A stretch of DNA of 64,000 nt from Halobacillus dabanensis (GCF_900114165.1 NZ_FOSB01000003.1:62001-126000), one strand, 5' to 3'. Counted from the stretch's first letter, positions 18,440 through 27,333 are shown. Notes: a model not told the origin generated them from the sequence alone. Translations and numbers: made by a program.

Positions 18440-20080
18440 TTATAACAGCTTGTAGTAATTGCGATCGACTAAGCGGTTCAAGAAATATTGAGCACATACA
18501 CTGACGAGGACCAAAATAGTCAGTAATACTGCAGTCACTGACCAAATTCCTTCTAACCCACTATTCCATAGAACAAGGATGATCACTCCGAAAATAGTCG
18601 CTTCTAAAGCGAGAGGGACAATCCCGATAAACCTCCCTTTGAAAACTTCTCTTTCATCCGTCCAGGTCAATTTCGGACTATATAGGTCAATCATGAGGCC
18701 TGCGATACTTGCAATCCAACTTGTTACAAGTGAGAGGACAAACCAAAGCAGCCAGATTGTTAACGGCATTTCCAAAATGAAAAGAGCAGCAATAGTGATT
18801 AGCATTAAAGATAGAAAGTTCAGGAAAAAAGAGACCAAGAGCTTGCTCAATATTACCTTCGAGGGTGGAATAGGCAAATACAAATGGTTGAACCAACTTT
18901 TCCCATCTCTTGAAATGGAGGAAAAAGAGGCTGGATTAATCCCTAGAGCAACAACTGTCATTCCAAACATTGCGAGGATCACTTTCTTTCCTTCCATCTG
19001 GTTTAAATCGGATCCCCAACCGGTTAGTGGACTATTGGGATCAATGATGATAAGTACAATTAAGAAAATAGGGAAGAAAAGACTTTGAACAACAATTTGG
19101 GTGAAAAATGTGGGAGTTCTTAAAATGATCCTTATTTCTTTTTTCCACAAACTGAATAATACAGGCTGTTGTTTCACCTGTTTCTGTACATTCTCTTCTT
19201 TGAAATTATTTCGTTTTCCGCCAGAAAGACCTAAAACGCCTTTAAAGTAAAGTTTTTGTCCAATGGTAAGGAAAAGAAAGATGGCTAAGGCAGATAAGGT
19301 GATGATTAAAATGAAGTATAGTAACCCTGTGAATGTGCCTAATTCAGTTAAGGTGATACTGCTAAAGTAGGCTGGAGGGAAAAACTTGGTCACAAATTCT
19401 AACAACCCGTTTTGTTCTGTAATCAACCTTGCGAGATCTTCATTTTCTCCTCCAGTGTCTATGCGGACCAAAACATTTATTCCAATGACAAAAACGAACC
19501 CTAAAAGTCCCACAAGAACTTTCGTTCGATCCTTATTTTTAGAAATGTTGGCGAACCGCATTATGAACATTAGAATAATCGAAGTTAGCACAAATGGGAT
19601 AATCGGAGTAACGGCCCAAATGATGATAGCAAATACATAGTAAAGAATCCCAGCTCCACTATGTAATCCATAGAAAATGAGAGAGGGTAAAAGCAATACC
19701 GTATTCAAACCATACAACGATAGAAAGGGAACTGCCGATTTCCCGAAAAGTATTTGATAGGGCTGAAAAGGAAGGGGGATGAAAGATTCCACATCCTCAG
19801 CGAAATAGAAGGAACTGAGAACCGTTCCAATACTGATAAAAGAAAAGATAAATGCCATCATCATAAATAGTAGACCAAGGATGACACTTTCGTTCCCTAG
19901 CGGTTCAAGAGTTGCATACAAATTGCCGATGATTCCCTGGATGAAAAACAAAATCAGCAGACCAAAAGGGATCATCATTAATGCTATGAAGAAATACCCA
20001 GCCTTTTCCATGGCGCTTTTACTAGACATAGACAGCTGCATCTTCACCATTATTTTCATTAATTTCCAAGCTTTACTCAT
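18440..20080 (-). CDS. ABC-2 type exporter permease
   Basis: A 546-residue membrane protein with about twelve hydrophobic segments, forming a putative two-half exporter permease. It begins eight bases inside the end of the upstream ATPase gene, so the two are translationally coupled and form one ABC transporter. The layout (ATPase, then a large ~540-residue permease) resembles the uncharacterised YthP-YthQ pair of Bacillus, from memory. Substrate unknown. Confidence 0.85.
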   Translation of the reverse strand: MSKAWKLMKIMVKMQLSMSSKSAMEKAGYFFIALMMIPFGLLILFFIQGIIGNLYATLEPLGNESVILGLLFMMMAFIFSFISIGTVLSSFYFAEDVESFIPLPFQPYQILFGKSAVPFLSLYGLNTVLLLPSLIFYGLHSGAGILYYVFAIIIWAVTPIIPFVLTSIILMFIMRFANISKNKDRTKVLVGLLGFVFVIGINVLVRIDTGGENEDLARLITEQNGLLEFVTKFFPPAYFSSITLTELGTFTGLLYFILIITLSALAIFLFLTIGQKLYFKGVLGLSGGKRNNFKEENVQKQVKQQPVLFSLWKKEIRIILRTPTFFTQIVVQSLFFPIFLIVLIIIDPNSPLTGWGSDLNQMEGKKVILAMFGMTVVALGINPASFSSISRDGKSWFNHLYLPIPPSKVILSKLLVSFFLNFLSLMLITIAALFILEMPLTIWLLWFVLSLVTSWIASIAGLMIDLYSPKLTWTDEREVFKGRFIGIVPLALEATIFGVIILVLWNSGLEGIWSVTAVLLTILVLVSVCAQYFLNRLVDRNYYKLL

Positions 20081-20798
20081 TTTGAGTCAACTCCAAGAAG
20101 AGACGTTCAAGATTATCGTCTTCTTTGAATTGCTGTCTCATCTCAATCATGTTCCCTTTGAACTGTACGTGGCCATTATTGATGATTGCAACTTCATCAC
20201 ACAGTTGCTCGACGACTTCGAGTACGTGAGTAGAAAAAAAGACGATCTTACCTCTAGAAGCATGTTCTCTCATCATTTCTTTTAGTGTATATGCGGATTT
20301 GGGATCGAGACCAGTTAAGGGTTCATCTAAAATCCATACATCCGGATCGTGAAGCAATACACCACTGACTACGATTTTTTGCTTCATTCCATGAGAATAC
20401 GTTTGGATATGATCATCCAAGGCTTCATAAATTCCGAAACTTTTCGTTAAATATTCTATTTTCTCTTTTCTTATTTCTTTAGGCACTTCAAATACATCAG
20501 CAATAAAGTTCAAATATTCTATGCCCTTTAAACGGAGGAATATATCAGACCGGTCAGGCACATAACCGAAAAGATGTTTCGCCTTCATCGGTTCTTTGCT
20601 GATATCGACACCATTCATCGAAATCGAACCCTCATCAATCGGCAAAATACCTGTCATCATTTTGATGGTAGTGGATTTCCCAGCCCCATTCGGACCGAGG
20701 AAACCAAAAATTTTTCCGTCAGGGATCGATAATTCTAAATTCTTAACAGCTTGTTTGCCTGCGAAACTTTTAGATATTTGGTTGATTTCAATCATCAT
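20073..20798 (-). CDS. ABC transporter ATP-binding protein
   Basis: A 241-residue ATPase from ATG 20798; an ATG at 20795 and a GTG at 20804 are alternatives behind AAAGGGTGA. Walker A is GPNGAGKST near residue 36, the signature is the degenerate YSHGMKQK common in ABC-2 exporters, and Walker B is VWILDEPLTGLDP. The H-loop is in FFSTHVLEVVE. It pairs with the overlapping permease gene. Confidence 0.93.
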   Translation of the reverse strand: MMIEINQISKSFAGKQAVKNLELSIPDGKIFGFLGPNGAGKSTTIKMMTGILPIDEGSISMNGVDISKEPMKAKHLFGYVPDRSDIFLRLKGIEYLNFIADVFEVPKEIRKEKIEYLTKSFGIYEALDDHIQTYSHGMKQKIVVSGVLLHDPDVWILDEPLTGLDPKSAYTLKEMMREHASRGKIVFFSTHVLEVVEQLCDEVAIINNGHVQFKGNMIEMRQQFKEDDNLERLFLELTQNE

Positions 20799-20858
20799 TT
20801 TCACCCTTTACCTTAAAATGCTTGCTGCTTTTTATACGGTTAGGGAAGGAGAAGTGTT

Positions 20859-21365
20859 TCATTTTTCCAAAAAGAGCTCCATATGTGCTTCATCCAGATA
20901 CCTGTCAGAAAGCTTAATGGCCTTTCTTTCGGTCCCGTAGGTTTGGAAGCCGAGTTTTTCATACAAACGCTTAGCGGGATGGTTGCTTGTAACCACGCTT
21001 ATATGAAGAACTTCTAGTTCAATAGCCTTTGCAAATTGTATCAGTTCTTTGAACAATTGCTCTGCCCCACCTTTTCTTCTATGTTCAGGGGAAATGTACA
21101 TTGCAACAATATTCGCTTTGTGTGCGAATTTAGGGTGTGTCTCTTTCATCAGCGTAGCCACCCCGGCTAATTTTTCAGCAACAAATAAACCAAATGTGCG
21201 CGATGTTTCACTTTCCAATCTTTCCCCTGTAGTAGTGATCGGGTCTGGTCTTTGCTTTTCTTGCTCATATGTAGTGATGAAAGCGTCAGGATTAGTAAGT
21301 AGAGCTTCTAAACGGAGTTCATAATATTGTTCCGCATCCGAACGGTTCAATTCACGTACCTGCAT
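20859..21365 (-). CDS. GNAT family N-acetyltransferase
   Basis: A 168-residue GNAT enzyme. Strand 4 (ANIVAMYISPEHRRKGGAEQLF) supplies the acetyl-CoA pyrophosphate loop R-R-K-G-G-A, and …NHPAKRLYEKLGFQTYGTE is the characteristic C-terminal segment. AAAGGAGG lies before the ATG. Acceptor unknown. It runs codirectionally with the downstream ABC pair, 60 bases away, and may be cotranscribed with it. Confidence 0.9.
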   Translation of the reverse strand: MQVRELNRSDAEQYYELRLEALLTNPDAFITTYEQEKQRPDPITTTGERLESETSRTFGLFVAEKLAGVATLMKETHPKFAHKANIVAMYISPEHRRKGGAEQLFKELIQFAKAIELEVLHISVVTSNHPAKRLYEKLGFQTYGTERKAIKLSDRYLDEAHMELFLEK

Positions 21366-21453
21366 TTGGAAAACCTCCTTTGGTTGTTCCTAGCCTAGCG
21401 AAAAACTGTGGTAAAGTAAAGGAAGAACATATCCTATCGTTGAGGTGAGTCTT

Positions 21454-22008
21454 TTGACAGAGAAAGAAAAAATGTTGGCTGGAGAACTATACAAGTCATG
21501 GGATGATGAATTAATCGTAGAAAGATCCAGGGCAAAACAATTGGTGAATTCTTTGAATCAAACCAAAGAGACGGAGGATCACTATCGGAAACAATTAATT
21601 CAAGACTTATTTGGGACAATAGAAGGGGAAATGGTACTTGAACCACCATTTTATTGTGATTATGGTTACAATATTCATATAGGGGACGGGTTCTTCGCCA
21701 ATCATAATTGTATTTTTCTTGATGTCTGTGAGATTCGAATCGGAAGAAGAGTGCTCATTGGACCGAACGTTCAACTTTATACAGCCACACATCCGATGGA
21801 TAGAGAAACACGGGCAAGCGGTTTGGAGTCTGGGAAACCTATCAAGATTGGGGATGATGTTTGGATTGGGGGGAGTGCAGTGATCAATCCAGGAGTGTCG
21901 GTGGGAGATAACGTCGTCATCGGTGCAGGAGCTGTCGTAACTAAAGATGTACCTTCCAACGTATTCATAGGCGGAAATCCTGCCAAAATAATTCGTAATG
22001 TGGACTGA
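21454..22008 (+). CDS. maa: Maltose/sugar O-acetyltransferase
   Basis: A 184-residue left-handed beta-helix acetyltransferase of the LacA/Maa group, from TTG 21454 five bases after GAGGTGA. The N-terminal KMLAGELYKSWDDELIVER region is the maltose-acetyltransferase domain. Hexapeptide repeats follow, with the catalytic His in TATHPMD and the CoA-site segments DDVWIGG and VIGAGAVVTKDVP. It transfers acetyl to the 6-OH of sugars. The length equals that of Bacillus Maa. Physiological acceptor uncertain. Confidence 0.9.
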   Translation: MTEKEKMLAGELYKSWDDELIVERSRAKQLVNSLNQTKETEDHYRKQLIQDLFGTIEGEMVLEPPFYCDYGYNIHIGDGFFANHNCIFLDVCEIRIGRRVLIGPNVQLYTATHPMDRETRASGLESGKPIKIGDDVWIGGSAVINPGVSVGDNVVIGAGAVVTKDVPSNVFIGGNPAKIIRNVD

Positions 22009-22094
22009 GGGTTATGGGTGGTCGTTCCATCGAATTTTCGTTATCATACTATAGGATACATGCATACGTAATTGAAGAAGGAAGGATTGAGCAT

Positions 22095-22850
22095 ATGATT
22101 AAACGTAAGAGCCAAAGAGAGATTGAGAAAATGCATGAAGCGGGCAAATTACTCGCCAGTGTTCATAAGCAATTACGCACCTTTATCAAACCAGGTGTGA
22201 GCACGATGGAAATCGAGAACTTTGTAGAAAAATATTTAGCGGAACGTGGAGCAACGGGGGAACAAAAAGGGTATCAGGGGTATGAGTATACAACCTGCGC
22301 TTCCATCAATGATGAGATTTGCCACGGGTTTCCACGTAAAGAAAAATTAGAGAATGGCGATATTGTTACGATTGACATGGTTGTCAACTTGAATGGATTT
22401 CTTGCAGATTCCGCTTGGACACATGCGGTTGGGGAAGTTAGTGAAGAAGCACAAAAACTGATGGATGTAACGAAAACATCCTTATATAAAGGGATTGAAC
22501 AAGCGATTCCCGGCAACCGTATTGGTGATATTGGCCATGCTATACAAGCATATGCTGAAGGGGAAGGTTATTCTGTTGTCCGCGACTTTACTGGTCATGG
22601 AATCGGTGACTCCATTCATGAAGATCCATATATTCCACACTTCGGAGCAGCTGGTAAAGGTGCTCGCTTGAAAGAAGGCATGGTGATTACGATTGAGCCT
22701 ATGATAAATATTGGTGGCTGGGCAAGTCAGATGGATGATAACAATTGGACTGCACGTACAGTGGATGGAACACTTTCTGCTCAATACGAGCATACAGTCG
22801 CGATTACTAAAGAAGGGCCAGTCATTCTTACAGAGCAAGACGAAAATTAA
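22095..22850 (+). CDS. map: Methionine aminopeptidase, type I
   Basis: Removes the initiator Met from new proteins using a dinuclear metal centre. From ATG 22095 (GGAGGATTG-like site upstream) it has 251 residues, the usual length for a type Ia/b enzyme without extension. The metal ligands are visible as Asp94 (VTIDM), Asp105 (FLADSAW), the His in FTGHGIG, the Glu in TIEPM and the Glu in YEHTVAI. This stand-alone copy, not near rpl/infA genes, resembles the second Bacillus enzyme (YflG/MapB). A terminator follows. Confidence 0.93.
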   Translation: MIKRKSQREIEKMHEAGKLLASVHKQLRTFIKPGVSTMEIENFVEKYLAERGATGEQKGYQGYEYTTCASINDEICHGFPRKEKLENGDIVTIDMVVNLNGFLADSAWTHAVGEVSEEAQKLMDVTKTSLYKGIEQAIPGNRIGDIGHAIQAYAEGEGYSVVRDFTGHGIGDSIHEDPYIPHFGAAGKGARLKEGMVITIEPMINIGGWASQMDDNNWTARTVDGTLSAQYEHTVAITKEGPVILTEQDEN

Positions 22851-22852
22851 CC

Positions 22853-22887
22853 AAAAAGAAGCAGGCTCCTAAGCCTGCTTCTTTTTT
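22853..22887 (+). terminator. Intrinsic terminator after map
   Basis: AAAAAGAAGCAGGC pairs with GCCTGCTTCTTTTTT around a 6-base loop. Confidence 0.95.
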
Positions 22888-23160
22888 ATAAGTCTTCAAC
22901 AATACTGCAGTATTGTTGAAGACTCGATTTCAAAATGTTTGTGGGCATTAGGTTTTGGGGGAGGTGCTCGCTTTCCTGCGAGGGAACTGGCAAGCCTCGT
23001 CAGGCTCTGTCTTCCGGGGGCTCGCCTCGCTCCTTCTCCCGCGGGATTCCCCCCTTCCCCCAAGAACCTTGCCGTATGAGTTGCTCGAAATCGCCTAACC
23101 ATACCCCTCCCATGAGTAGGGGAGAATACAAGAATAGGGAGCATTAGTTGAGGAATTGGG
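22888..23160. repeat. Intergenic repeat, copy A, with a 34-bp perfect palindrome
   Basis: This GC-richer non-coding block shares scattered blocks with copies B (37897-38040) and C (49166-49345): CAGTATT…GAAGAC.CGATT at the start, CGCTTTCC in the middle and AATAGGGAGC near the end. Bases 22891-22924 are a perfect palindrome of two 17-base halves centred on CTGCAG, as if two repeat ends abut. A 60-70-codon frame on each strand lacks a ribosome site. It is a likely mobile or RNA-structured repeat, not a gene. Confidence 0.65.
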
Positions 23161-23162
23161 CA

Positions 23163-23198
23163 TAAAAAAACTCCCCTGCGAGAGGGGAGTTTTTTTAC
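23163..23198 (-). terminator. Terminator of the cold-shock gene
   Basis: AAAAAAACTCCCCT pairs with AGGGGAGTTTTTTT around a 4-base loop. The symmetric tails allow use from both strands. Confidence 0.95.
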
Positions 23199-23202
23199 GT
23201 TC

Positions 23203-23400
23203 TTATTTTTGAACGTTAGCTGCTTGTGGTCCACGCTGACCTTCTTCAATTTCGAAAGTTACAACTTGACCTTCTTCAAGGGACTTGAAACCTTCTTCTT
23301 GAATTGCAGAGAAGTGTACGAAGACGTCGTCTTGACCTTCTACCTCGATGAATCCAAAACCTTTTTCTGCGTTAAACCATTTTACTGTACCTTCAACCAT
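23203..23400 (-). CDS. Cold-shock domain protein (CspA/CspD family)
   Basis: A 65-residue single OB-fold RNA chaperone. RNP1 is KGFGFIEV and RNP2 is VFVHFSAI. The protein starts [14 protein letters not shown] and ends …GPQAANVQK, like CspB/CspD of Bacillus. It melts RNA secondary structure in cold or during growth. The ATG at 23400 follows GCAGGAGG by nine bases. The region upstream to 23606 is AT-rich and could hold a long leader, as usual for csp genes, but no cold-box was confirmed. Confidence 0.96.
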   Translation of the reverse strand: MVEGTVKWFNAEKGFGFIEVEGQDDVFVHFSAIQEEGFKSLEEGQVVTFEIEEGQRGPQAANVQK

Positions 23401-23606
23401 GTACAAAAACCTCCTGCGTGGAAAATCCACATTGTATTACTATTCTTGCTCTTTTCAAGTTCCATCAAGACGACATCTTTCGTAACATCTTCTCTTGCAT
23501 GAATCTGATCGAACAACGAATAATTAACCATAGTATAACAGATGTCCCAAAGGAATGAAAGCCCTATAACGAAAAAGTTATTTAACCTAGTTAGGCATCC
23601 CTACTT

Positions 23607-24458
23607 TTATTCTTGTGGCTGTGTTAAGTAGGCTTGATTCATCAGGGATAATAATGTTTTTTCTACTACTTCATCAACCTCGTCCATCTGGATTTGAGCC
23701 AGATCATAGAGGGGGCGCCCTTGTTCTAGTAAGTGTTCTACTACGAGCCATCCGGTATAATTCGCTTCTTTTTCAAATCCGGATGCACCGGTACCTTTTG
23801 TAAAGGAGTAGAGGGCCTCATAATCTGTCCGATGTAAGTGGGGAAGGATGTTCATCATGACTCTGTTTGGTTCAGCACTGCATTTCTCTTCATTCCAGCA
23901 ATGGGGAGGGTCAATCATCCCATTTTCCTCTAATACTTCATGAGTGGTATGACACGCCATCCCTTCCTGAAAAATCAGCTGCCCCAAAGTGCGCGTGTGA
24001 CTGGCAGCTAAGCCGGATTGGCAACAATGGACTACACGAGTCAACTCGTGAATTAATCTCGTACGGGTTGAAGACAGCTCTACAGGGAAGCAAAGAGTAT
24101 AGTGTTGATTCTCCTCCACGATGAATGGGTCCGTCTCAAACGTTCCGACAAAAAATAGGACAGTGAGCCGGACAGATGTAGTGCAGTGAAGAATTTGTTT
24201 AATGGAATCCACGTAACCGTTTACTTCTAAAGGTCCAACATCAAAATACTGGATTTTTTCATAGACTTGATCATATTTGTTCCATGCATATTCAATCATC
24301 TCTTTTGCTAATTGGCCTTGTTGATAACCAGGTGGGTTGTAAGGGAAGGCGTATTGATCCTCCCACAATTCAAAGCGCTTATGAAAAGGTGTTTGAGAGG
24401 CTTGGTCATAAAACGTTAAAAAACGATCCAACAGTTGTGTGCACTTTACATCATCCAT
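23607..24458 (-). CDS. Putative zincin-like protein with degenerate HExxH
   Basis: A 283-residue soluble protein. The segment TRLIHELTRVVHCCQ (about residue 137) sits where DUF2268-type predicted Zn proteases have HExxH; here the second His is Arg, with another His three residues on. A later …LIFQEGMACHTTHE segment carries the kind of Glu such enzymes use as third ligand. Whether it is catalytic is doubtful. Unusually Cys- and His-rich for this window. GGAGGGG precedes the ATG. It lies 21 bases from the next gene (alpha/beta hydrolase) and may be in one transcript. Confidence 0.6.
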   Translation of the reverse strand: MDDVKCTQLLDRFLTFYDQASQTPFHKRFELWEDQYAFPYNPPGYQQGQLAKEMIEYAWNKYDQVYEKIQYFDVGPLEVNGYVDSIKQILHCTTSVRLTVLFFVGTFETDPFIVEENQHYTLCFPVELSSTRTRLIHELTRVVHCCQSGLAASHTRTLGQLIFQEGMACHTTHEVLEENGMIDPPHCWNEEKCSAEPNRVMMNILPHLHRTDYEALYSFTKGTGASGFEKEANYTGWLVVEHLLEQGRPLYDLAQIQMDEVDEVVEKTLLSLMNQAYLTQPQE

Positions 24459-24479
24459 GATGATTCCCCTCCGTATGAT

Positions 24480-25307
24480 TTAGGATTGATTTAAAAATTC
24501 CAACCGTTTCCTCCAGACTTCTTGAGCATCTCTGCCAATCCAAATCAAATGACTATCTGCATCCACTTCATAAATTTCACAATCTGGTGCTGAGGATTTT
24601 AATATCAAAGCATTAGTGTAAGGAACACTACGGTCTTTTTGAGAGTACATTCCCAGCACTGGGGCCTGGATGAGTCGCATATCTGATACATCGTGATCAA
24701 GGTCTGTTACGAATCCTTTTCCAGATTGAGAAGTTGCCAACATATCAATGATGAAACGTCGATCGTTGGGTGTAAGGTTTTCTAAATAATCATCCACTTC
24801 TTGGGTCGTTAAATCTGCAATTAATTGCTTTAACACAAGATCTGGACAAAATCTCAGCATTGTCTTCAGGCTGCTCCATACGATTTTTTCTGCTGGACCG
24901 AATAATAATGTCGCTCGTCTTTTTGTCTGCTTTTCCCATGGGGTGGTAAGAGCTGCTTCCATGAGTAGTCTTTCCACGCGTTCCGGGTGATCAGTAGCTA
25001 GTGCAATCCCTGTTGGACCTGCAGCAGAAATACTGATTACTTTCACTTTATCTATAGAAAGATGATCAAGCACTTCAATAATCGTATCCGCGAATTCAGC
25101 AGGGGTTTTTCCCGTTGATTGTTCTGTGTAATCGTAACCTGGCCGTGAAATGGTGAGTAATGAGAATCCTTCGTAAATGAGACTGGAATGGGATAAATCT
25201 GTTTCTCTAGTTGAATGCCCGCCCTTCAATAATAAAACAGTTGGGCCAGAACCCTTATATGTAAACTCTACTATTCCTTTGGTTGTATCGAGGAGTGTCG
25301 TCGTCAT
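24480..25307 (-). CDS. Alpha/beta hydrolase fold protein
   Basis: A 275-residue alpha/beta hydrolase. The N-terminal VLLLKGGHSTRETD loop, ISRPGYDYT and a C-terminal VDADSHLIW (catalytic His) fit the fold, with an acidic residue in MYSQKDRSVPY. The nucleophile elbow reads SISAAGPTG, that is S-x-S-x-A instead of G-x-S-x-G, which is unusual. The substrate is unknown. GGGATGAG precedes the ATG. Likely cotranscribed with the downstream zincin-like gene, 21 bases away. Confidence 0.85.
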   Translation of the reverse strand: MTTTLLDTTKGIVEFTYKGSGPTVLLLKGGHSTRETDLSHSSLIYEGFSLLTISRPGYDYTEQSTGKTPAEFADTIIEVLDHLSIDKVKVISISAAGPTGIALATDHPERVERLLMEAALTTPWEKQTKRRATLLFGPAEKIVWSSLKTMLRFCPDLVLKQLIADLTTQEVDDYLENLTPNDRRFIIDMLATSQSGKGFVTDLDHDVSDMRLIQAPVLGMYSQKDRSVPYTNALILKSSAPDCEIYEVDADSHLIWIGRDAQEVWRKRLEFLNQS

Positions 25308-25402
25308 GGGCTCATCCCTTTCTTTCTTTTTCCATAACTTAAATATAAGCTATAATGAAAGAAAATGAAACATCAGACGATTCTGAAAAAAGGGGTGGGT
25401 AT

Positions 25403-26185
25403 GTGAGAATCGTGTCGATTTGCCCGAGTAATACTGAGATTGTCGCCTATTTAGACCTGACACACCTGTTGGTTGGTGTCGATAATTATTCTGATTATCC
25501 TGTCCAAGTAGAAGGGCTTCCGAAATTGGGGCCCGATCTATCCATTGATATGGAAAAAGTCGCTGACTTAGCCCCCGATCTTGTGCTTGCTTCATTGTCG
25601 GTCCCTGGTATGGAGAAGAATATCGAGAAGCTTCAGGAATACGGCTTGCCCTATATTATATTGAACCCGAATAATTTATATGAGATTTCTGAAGATATTC
25701 GTCGTGTTGGTAAGGAATTAGGCGTAGAAAAGTTAGCAGATCGTAAAGCGGATCAATTTCTTGAAGAGATAGAGATGTACAGGCGAAAAGCTGAAAAGAT
25801 AGAAAATAAGCCTACATTATATTGGGAATGGTGGCCGAAACCTATTTTTACACCCGGTGGTTTGAATTGGCTGACAGAGATTAGTGAACTTTCTGGAGGG
25901 GAAAATGTTTTCGTTGATCAAAAAGTGGCAAGTTTTCAAACAGATTGGGAGGAAGTCAAAAAGCGTAACCCAGATCATATATGCATGGTATGGGTTGGAG
26001 TGAAGGAAGAAAAAATGAATCCTGACCTTGTTAAGAACAGACCTGGTTGGTCGCAATTAGATGCAGTGAAAAATGACCATATCCATGTGTTAGAAGAATC
26101 ATTATTTTGCCGACCTAGTCCACGCTTGCTCGAAGGCTTAAGGAAAATGGAAGAATTGTTGCGAAAAGAAAACGGCAAGCGTTGA
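25403..26185 (+). CDS. BtuF-like cobalamin-binding protein without signal peptide
   Basis: A 260-residue protein with the periplasmic-binding-protein type III fold (TroA/BtuF-like): VSICPSNTEIVAYL, DYPVQVEGLPKLGP and DLAPDLVLAS are the family's strand-turn segments. I start at GTG 25403 behind AAAGGGGTG; the frame to ATG 25355 adds no signal peptide either. Without export or lipobox it probably acts in the cytoplasm. No ABC permease is adjacent. The ligand (corrinoid or siderophore) is inferred from the family only. Confidence 0.83.
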   Translation: MRIVSICPSNTEIVAYLDLTHLLVGVDNYSDYPVQVEGLPKLGPDLSIDMEKVADLAPDLVLASLSVPGMEKNIEKLQEYGLPYIILNPNNLYEISEDIRRVGKELGVEKLADRKADQFLEEIEMYRRKAEKIENKPTLYWEWWPKPIFTPGGLNWLTEISELSGGENVFVDQKVASFQTDWEEVKKRNPDHICMVWVGVKEEKMNPDLVKNRPGWSQLDAVKNDHIHVLEESLFCRPSPRLLEGLRKMEELLRKENGKR

Positions 26186-26200
26186 AGCGCTTGCCGTTTC
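26168..26200. terminator. Terminator between convergent genes
   Basis: ACGGCAAGCG pairs with CGCTTGCCGT, with the stop codon of the BtuF-like gene in the loop. Confidence 0.85.
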
Positions 26201-26203
26201 CTG

Positions 26204-27031
26204 TTAGTTGTTCTTATGTTTTGGAACAGCTAATTCTTTGAAATTTGCCGCAAGATCGTGAAGTTGTTCTGTTAATAACTCCCCTTCCATAGGTAACCCA
26301 TGGCCTGTTATGGCCACTTGCGGGTGAAGGGAGGCGAGTTCTTTGACAGATTTCTCAGCTTCTTCCCAATTATGGGTATAATAAGCTGGTGGGCCGTGCA
26401 CATGTTGATGTTGAATGAAAACGGCCATACTCGACTCTTGCTTTACAGTAATGAAAGCATCTCCAGAAATTAGTGCACCATCACTGTCCCGGAAAAGAGC
26501 AATATGGCCCGGAGTGTGTCCGGGAGTATGAATGACACGCCACCCTTTTAGAAAAGGTACAGAACCGTCGTTTGGTAAAGGATGAATATACTTACTCAAG
26601 TCTGCTTGATGGGTAGGGAAGAAAGGGGACATCAAAGATATCAGCCCACCTCCCACAGTTGCATCTCCGACTGGATAATCCCGTTTACCGGTTACATAGT
26701 CTAATTCCAATGGGTGAATGTAGATAGGAACTTCCCAATAGTCTGCCAGTTGTTTGGCTGATCCTACATGGTCAAAATGTCCATGCGTTAATATTATAGC
26801 TTTCGGTTTCGTAGTTCCATATCTTTTTTCAGCTGCCTTAATAATTCGCTTACTATAGTGGCCAATCCCGCAATCAACGAGGACCCACTCATCGGTTCCT
26901 TCTTTTCCAAGAAAAATGACATTGACGATTAATGCACGGTAAAAGGCGATATCATCCAACACTTGTTCTGATTCTGCATGCCCCATGTGATATTCTTCAT
27001 TGGACGTTTCGTTATGTTCGAATTGATCCAT
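26204..27031 (-). CDS. MBL-fold metallo-hydrolase
   Basis: A 275-residue metallo-beta-lactamase-fold enzyme from ATG 27031, five bases after AGAGGTGG. The metal motif THGHFDHVG (HxHxDH) is near residue 95. Further ligands are in TPGHTPGH, SGDAF and the C-terminal TGHG. This is the glyoxalase II/YflN-like group that hydrolyses thioesters or lactones. Exact substrate unknown. It stands alone, convergent with the BtuF-like gene. Confidence 0.92.
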   Translation of the reverse strand: MDQFEHNETSNEEYHMGHAESEQVLDDIAFYRALIVNVIFLGKEGTDEWVLVDCGIGHYSKRIIKAAEKRYGTTKPKAIILTHGHFDHVGSAKQLADYWEVPIYIHPLELDYVTGKRDYPVGDATVGGGLISLMSPFFPTHQADLSKYIHPLPNDGSVPFLKGWRVIHTPGHTPGHIALFRDSDGALISGDAFITVKQESSMAVFIQHQHVHGPPAYYTHNWEEAEKSVKELASLHPQVAITGHGLPMEGELLTEQLHDLAANFKELAVPKHKNN

Positions 27032-27193
27032 CCCTTCCACCTCTTTAGCCAAAGTATGTACTTTTAGTTTGAGTTATAGGAGGGGAATTATTCACCTATG
27101 TAATATAAGGTGTCGAGAACTCACAATGAATCAAATCAAAAGGACTGTCATTCGGGTTTTTAGCTGGAAATGCTGCCATTTTATAATGAAAAG

Positions 27194-27328
27194 AGAGGCT
27201 GGTACATAAGTAAAAAACAACCAGTTAGAAGTTCAAATCATGAAAAAAATAACGCATGAAATTATGATTTTCGAATCGGATTTCATGCGTTTTATTTATT
27301 TTTTTTAATGGCATTGCCCCAGCCTCTT
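27194..27328. repeat. 134-bp nested inverted-repeat element
   Basis: The ends AGAGGCTGG (27194-27202) and CCAGCCTCT (27319-27327) are perfect inverted repeats. Inside them, ACGCATGAAAT and ATTTCATGCGT form a second 11-bp stem followed by a T-rich stretch. The terminal sequence resembles the GAGGCTGG-type intergenic elements seen in several Firmicutes, which may be miniature transposable elements or structured terminators. It lies after the NhaC gene. No coding capacity. Confidence 0.6.
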
Positions 27329-27333
27329 GTTAT

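Noticed and set aside
22896-23249. Frames of 70-117 codons on both strands in the 22.9-23.2 kb block
   Set aside because: They fall in the repeat copy, lack ribosome sites, and their Pro/Arg/Gly-rich products are typical of translated intergenic repeats.
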